Shown here piece after piece: positions 59,684-64,000 of a DNA stretch of 64,000 nt. The stretch lies in the NCBI GenBank assembly GCA_021234155.1, contig JAJEKV010000225.1, positions 434,001 through 498,000 of the forward strand, written 5' to 3'. The notes below the pieces were generated by a model. That model was not told the origin of the DNA, made no database searches, and saw only the letters and a program-made list of their open reading frames with translations. How positions within the stretch are numbered: position 1 is the stretch's first letter; each line of letters begins with the position of its first letter. This stretch comes from Isoetes taiwanensis. Lineage: Eukaryota; Streptophyta; Lycopodiopsida; Isoetales; Isoetaceae. The position numbers and the translations under genes were made by a program.

Positions 59684-59880
59684 TTACACTGTCTTCATTA
59701 CGCTATAAACATCACTCTTATCAGTCACTTTATAAATCTCATGGTATTTAGAATCTATGGAGCCAGGAGTACCCCTTGCTAAAATTGAAACATGTGTAGC
59801 ATTAGCAGAAATAAGACTGATAGGCCATGAAAGATTTACAATATTATTTTTGTCAGCAACCGTGAATGATTTATGCATTA
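59684..59880 (-). pseudogene. Receptor-like kinase fragment (activation segment)
   Basis: The minus strand reads ISANATHVSILARGTPGSID, then SKYHEIYKVTDKSDVYSV. This matches the activation loop and subdomains VIII-IX of plant receptor-like kinases (ATHVSTLxxGTPGYLDPEY...LTxKSDVYSFG). The DFG position has decayed to NLSWP. Only some 55 residues remain, joined upstream to an unrelated reading (60028 to 59880) that belongs to the foldback unit. A captured gene piece. Confidence 0.65.
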
Positions 59881-59883
59881 TTT

Positions 59884-60310
59884 TTGTGAACAGATACACT
59901 GGTAGAAAGGAATAGCTCCATTTCTTAGCCCATCCATAAAACGTTGTGCCAATTTGTGGTCTTATTTTATTGTTCGCATGTGTGAATATATTGTACTGAG
60001 GACTCCCAAAATAGTATAATACATGCATGAAATCAACAGAATTGAGTACATTGCCTCAAACCTTATAGTATCTCGCAACTCTCATTGTACAGTATAAAAA
60101 ATGTTGTATAAGCATACCCCACAAACGAGGATCGCTATCTACGGTTCAAATCAAAGAATAAGTCGTGAATATGCCTATCCAACAGCTCTCGCTGCCCTGA
60201 GTTACCCCCCGCGTGAATATACACCAAAACCAAAGGGGGTTTTAGGGGGAATTTAATTTAAAGTGTAGGATGTAATGGTTTGTGTTAATTAACAAATGTT
60301 TTGGCCCCTT
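59884..60310. repeat. Foldback repeat, copy 2 (longer inside, one arm seen)
   Basis: Right arm CACCAAAACCAAAGGGGGTT... through TGTAATGGTTTGTGTTAATT (60215-60300) matches the other copies. The inner part on minus reads RLWGMLIQHFLYCTMRVARY and runs without a left arm into the kinase fragment at 59880. A GGCCCCTTCGGGGCC palindrome follows at 60303-60317. Confidence 0.6.
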
Positions 60311-60347
60311 CGGGGCCTTGGGGATAGTGTAGAGACAGATGAAGAAA

Positions 60348-60520
60348 GTTGATGTATCCAACCAACCATAATGACAGCACATCAATAGGGTCTTCGCCAT
60401 GTGCAGGTGGTGGTTGCGCTGATGGTGGTGGGACTAATTGAACTTGATCTTCATTTATAGGGTTTACTGGTACAGTAATAATGTTTGGATCAACAACATG
60501 TTGACTTTCGGTGTCGGAGG
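60348..60520 (-). pseudogene. Inverted copy of the unidentified Pro-rich protein piece
   Basis: Reads NIITVPVNPINEDQVQLVPP, PSAQPPPAHGEDPIDVLSLW and LVGYIN, matching 130-290 on the plus strand. It lies beside foldback copy 2 just as the first piece lies beside copy 1. Confidence 0.6.
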
Positions 60521-61499
60521 AATGTCATGTGGAATTGATGGATTGGGAGATTCTATAGTCTGCATTAACATAAAGGAAAGAAATTGGTTAGATTGATATT
60601 AATTTAGAAAATAGAACTTTAATAGCGAAATAAAATTGAATCAAATAAAAGCTTTTGACACGATGCTCTACAATAATGTTTTATTTACAAGGCTTTAGTA
60701 GTGAAATAAAATTGAATCAAATAAAAGCTTTTGACATTGATATATGCTCTACAATAATGTTCTATTCACAAACATTGCATGAATATCAACGTCACTCTGC
60801 AGTAACAATTGGTGAGGTTCATAAAGAACCAGTGACACTTTCTCACGGGTTGCCTGGCTTTGGTTTAACAGGTGAAGAGAATCAGCCAATTTGGTGATGT
60901 GGAGTAGGTTTCCTGTAACGGTCGGTGAAGCGAGATCAAAGGTAAAGATTTTGAATTAAGCTTGCTCTGATAGCATTCCACATATTGTTACTTCAGCTAC
61001 AACTATTTCTCTTTCACAATGAAACCATTGTTTATCAATCCATATGATTTTGGATGCTCCATCTCTAGCTTAAAGGTAATGCATGAGATTAAAGTTCCAA
61101 ACTACAATATAAATGCATTCTTGTGGCCACTGTTTGACTGATCTGCGTGACTCGAAAAAGGGCATGGAATAATCCTCCTGTTGTGTGCGCAAAAATCCGT
61201 TTGTTGATTGAAGCTAAAGGCTGGCTGCTATAAACAATCCGGCAGGCCAGGAATATCCAAGAGTTGGAAGCAAACAGAGGGCCTAAACTCTAAATTCTTT
61301 TTGAATCTGCAGCAAATCTTAAGACAGATTAAGGAAAGGAAACAAAAGTGGGTTTTGCAGCACTACATTGTAGAACCAAGAAACCAATACCTTGTAAAAA
61401 AAACATTATGCTAACTGAAGAAACATTAAAAAACAAATACCTTTGTAAGCATCTCGTGGTAGCAAAACTCCACTCCGGCAACAAGAATCCAAGAGGGCA

Positions 61500-61640
61500 A
61501 GTGCACATGCACATGCACACATGCACACACATGCACACATGCACATGCACTTGCACTTGCACATGCACAGTACACACGCACATGCATGTGCACATGCACA
61601 CACATGCACGTGCACATGCACATGCATACACATGCGCAGT
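61500..61640 (+). repeat. (ACATGC)n / CA-rich simple repeat
   Basis: Imperfect GCACATGCACAC units, alternating purine-pyrimidine almost throughout. All six frames look open because of the repeat. Confidence 0.95.
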
Positions 61641-61848
61641 GTTCATGCACAAACACATGCAGAGAAAGACAACAACCCTCGGATTGTTCCAACCAACGAA
61701 AATCAACAGCCCATAAAGTGTGCACTCTAGAAATACTATTTAGTACACCTCAACGAATACGACAACGAAATCATAGAAAAACCATGTGAAAAAACGTATA
61801 AAAATCTAAAAGTAACCCCCTGTTATTGTGCTAGATATTCACAATATG

Positions 61849-62291
61849 ACAACCAATACACAATTACTATTAGCATTAATTAACGTAAACCATTGCATTC
61901 AACACATTTAAATTAAATCCCCCTTAAAACCCCCTTTGGTTTGGGTGCATATTCACATGAGGGGTTACGCAGGGCAGCGAGAGCCCCTAATACACGTACA
62001 AAATTAACACCATTAAGTATATTCCCTCAAATCTTATAGTATTTTGCAAATCTTGATATACAACATACAAAAACTTGTACAGGCATACCCCACAAACGAG
62101 GATCGTTATGTACGGTCCAGATCAAGGAACAAAGGGCAAATATGCCCATCTGACAGCTCTCGATGCCTGGAGTAACCCCTCGTGTGAATATGCACCCAAA
62201 CCAAAGGGGGTTTTAAGGGGGATTTAATTTAAATATGTTGAATGCAATGGTTTACGTTAATTAATGCTAATAGCAATTGTGTATTGGTTGT
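61849..62291. repeat. Foldback repeat, copy 3 (complete, 443 bp)
   Basis: The left arm from 61849 (ACAACCAATACACAATTACT...) is inverted at the right to 62291 with few mismatches for about 130 bp, including CCCCCTTTGGTTTGGGTGCA. The middle is a 150-bp piece homologous to copies 1 and 2. A GGGCCCTTCGGGCCC palindrome lies just outside (62311-62325), as in copies 1 and 2. Confidence 0.8.
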
Positions 62292-62574
62292 TATATTAAA
62301 AAAAAAATTTGGGCCCTTCGGGCCCTAACAACCTTAAAAAACCTTAAAGACCTTAGGGAATTGATATACCGAATCGGGGTTTAGTTTGAAGAAGAAGATG
62401 GAGTTTATTAAAATATAAGGGTAGCAAGAAATGTGCATATGCAATTTAACCTTGAGCTATATGTGTCTTTGAGGCAATCTCAGTAACACATTTTAGGGGA
62501 TTTAAACCCATTACATATCTTAATTAAAAAGTTTTGCCTTCGAATGTCCCCGGCATTGAATAACGTGAACAATG

Positions 62575-62735
62575 TTCCACTTCTATTATCCACAGAGTTG
62601 GAAAACAATGTTAAATTGGCATCTAGAATGAGCGTGAAGAATGTTCCACTTCTACTATCCACCGAGTTGGAAAACAAAGTTGGAAAACAATGGCTTGAGT
62701 TGGAAAACAAAGTTGGAAAACAATGGCTTGTAGCA
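62575..62735 (+). repeat. GTTGGAAAACAA repeats
   Basis: AATGTTCCACTTCTA-TATCCAC-GAGTTGGAAAACAA occurs twice (62571 and 62640). Four more GTTGGAAAACAA(A/T)G units follow. Confidence 0.85.
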
Positions 62736-62941
62736 GGAAGCATGACCACTACAGTTGTGTACAAGAAAACAAAATGCGCCTCTACCTGAGCATATGAGAA
62801 AAGTGCAGAGCATCTCAGATATACAAGCAATGTGTATGCAATCTCTTAGTTTCTGAATGGCAAACAAATAGAAGCAAAGCCACAAAAAACTATGAGGATA
62901 TTTGCGCAAAAGGATGTACACAACTTGTCCTATTGCAAGTG

Positions 62942-63078
62942 AACCAAAAATAATAACAAGAAACAAAGCAAAATAAAGGAGAAACTATGGAGCAGATGGA
63001 GTAGTTTTAAACCAAAAATAATAACAAGAAACAAAGCAAAATAAAGGAGAAACTATGGAGCAGATGGAGTAGTTTTAA
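62942..63078 (+). repeat. 68-bp tandem duplication
   Basis: ACCAAAAATAATAACAAGAA... at 62943 and 63011 are identical over 68 bp, so a very recent duplication. A second, 41-bp one (CATAGTTAGAGCTCAAATCA) occurs at about 63218 and 63259. Confidence 0.9.
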
Positions 63079-63304
63079 CGCCATTTTTTATATTTGGTCT
63101 GAAAACCCACACAAATATCATAATGGACAATGCATTCTGGAATAGAGGAGATGTAGATAACAATCTTAGTTTGTCAAATCTGGCTTTAGGCCAGCAATAG
63201 TTAACTAGAAGGACAAACATAGTTAGAGCTCAAATCAGAGTGGAACATGAAAACCACATAGTTAGAGCTCAAATCAGAGTGAAACATGAAAAACACAGAA
63301 TAAT

Positions 63305-63892
63305 TTGATCAACGTCTTCCTATCTTGCCCGGATGAACGTCTTCCTCTGCTGCCGATTATGGGAAACCCTGCAGTGAATATGACAGTGATCATCTACTCT
63401 TTTCCTTCCATACCTACAATGCAATGGCTGGACGTTTGCATGCCCGACCTCTACATATGCCCCTGCTTCTTTGGAGAAGGGCGGTACAAAACCCACCCGG
63501 TTGAAGATGAGAATGAAAATGAGAATGGCGACCCTTGGCCTTTGCAACCCGGTGAAACATCTCAAGGGTCTTTGTGGGAGGAGGAACCAAAGATGGATGT
63601 GCAAGTAAATGCGAGTGTAAAACAACTCGGAAAAATGAAGCGAGAACACAAGATGCATCTACGATCTTTTGAGAAAGCCGCACAAGAGGCGAGGCCAAGG
63701 AGAAAACAAGTAAATTTAAAAGCGAAAATGCATAAAGGCAAGAGAGCCATGTTTCGCGGAGAGACCCGATCCTCAAATTTGATGAAGTTCGTCGTGCTTC
63801 TCACCTTGCTCCCCTCGGTCGTGCGGCTCTTGCGAGGCAATGAAGACCTCGAAAAGGAAATATGCGAGGGCCTTATCCATGGTCTGTTTTGA
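63305..63892 (+). CDS. Hypothetical protein, possibly not real
   Basis: A 195-codon frame. The N-terminal part is nondescript, then comes an acidic run (EDENENENGD), a Lys/Arg-rich helical segment (EARPRRKQVNLKAKMHKGKR) and a hydrophobic stretch (FVVLLTLLPSVVRLL). I do not recognise it. The minus strand is also largely open over the same bases, so coding on either strand is uncertain. It might be an exon of a longer gene continuing past the window. Confidence 0.25.
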   Translation: MINVFLSCPDERLPLLPIMGNPAVNMTVIIYSFPSIPTMQWLDVCMPDLYICPCFFGEGRYKTHPVEDENENENGDPWPLQPGETSQGSLWEEEPKMDVQVNASVKQLGKMKREHKMHLRSFEKAAQEARPRRKQVNLKAKMHKGKRAMFRGETRSSNLMKFVVLLTLLPSVVRLLRGNEDLEKEICEGLIHGLF

Positions 63893-64000
63893 ACCGATTC
63901 GATCTTCACAAACCTAGCAAATAAAACCGATTCGACCTTGAAATTTCCATGCTTTCGTCCGATGATGCTTACTCTCGCCCGGATCCGCTAAAAAGTTTGT

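Noticed and set aside
61500-61640. CRISPR-like regular repeats
   Set aside because: Units are short simple-sequence repeats without unique spacers, in a plant-type genome. The palindrome array at 46816-47188 was considered too, but its spacers are themselves repeated and there are no cas genes.
61329-61789. Several overlapping Cys/His/Met-rich open frames on both strands
   Set aside because: They only translate the ACATGC simple repeat; all frames are open because the repeat lacks stops.
600-62325. Outer inverted repeats as ends of one 62-kb element
   Set aside because: The GGGCCC palindromes and foldback arms are explained by three separate foldback copies; no matching target duplication was found.

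Overview
The window looks like plant nuclear DNA from a large, repeat-rich genome. The evidence is a chromovirus-free, Tat-like Ty3/Gypsy element with an extra plant-style RNase H, Helitron 3' ends, a receptor-like-kinase fragment, FCP1-like phosphatases with the plant-type DxNGVL motif, spliced genes and a TATA-driven Gly-Ser-rich secreted protein. Transposases of the DUF7869 type are rare in well-studied angiosperms, so a fern, lycophyte or bryophyte is possible; that is inference. No rRNA, tRNA, CRISPR array or bacterial-type operon was seen.

Most of the window is a nest of mobile elements whose ends I could place from terminal inverted repeats (TIRs) and target-site duplications (TSDs). 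(1) Element 1, 2747-10780: TIRs start GGGTGGATTCA, TSD TAGT. (2) Element A, 11389-16497: TIRs start AAGTCGTATTTAATTAAAG, TSD 4-5 bp. (3) Element 2, 17277-24231: TIRs start GGGTGTAAATA, TSD CAAG. (4) Element B, 26872-51065: an inverted, much longer relative of A, TSD CTTTC, confirmed by an unoccupied paralogous site at 26218. (5) A 12-kb Ty3/Gypsy retrotransposon, 33792-45804, TSD AGAGC, inserted in B.

Elements 1 and 2 share a two-gene plan on opposite strands: a DDE-like transposase with zinc clusters and an acidic tail (plus strand), and a coiled-coil protein with a RING-H2-like finger (minus strand). Element 2 also carries an FCP1-like phosphatase gene. Elements A and B encode a different DDE-like protein (DUF7869 type), an FCP1-like phosphatase and a third small protein. 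B has about 7 kb more cargo on either side of the Gypsy insertion. A palindrome (consensus TTCTCGACTCGCGAGTCGAG, then AA) occurs about twenty times in A and B and nowhere else I looked. Two lineages of DNA transposon carrying the same kind of phosphatase, plus this palindrome array, are the best candidates for an undescribed system.

The flanks are quieter. At 1-2.3 kb lie a protein fragment, a foldback repeat and a Helitron end with helicase remnant. At 24.2-26.9 and 51.1-55.9 kb is host-like sequence that was contiguous before B inserted, with a tandem duplication and two possible exons. At 56 kb is the Gly-Ser-rich gene. From 57 to 64 kb there are hairpins, a kinase fragment, two more foldback copies, simple repeats and one unidentified ORF. 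Nearly all transposon genes contain stops or frameshifts. Because the two LTRs of the Gypsy element differ largely by short indels, part of this damage may be assembly error.
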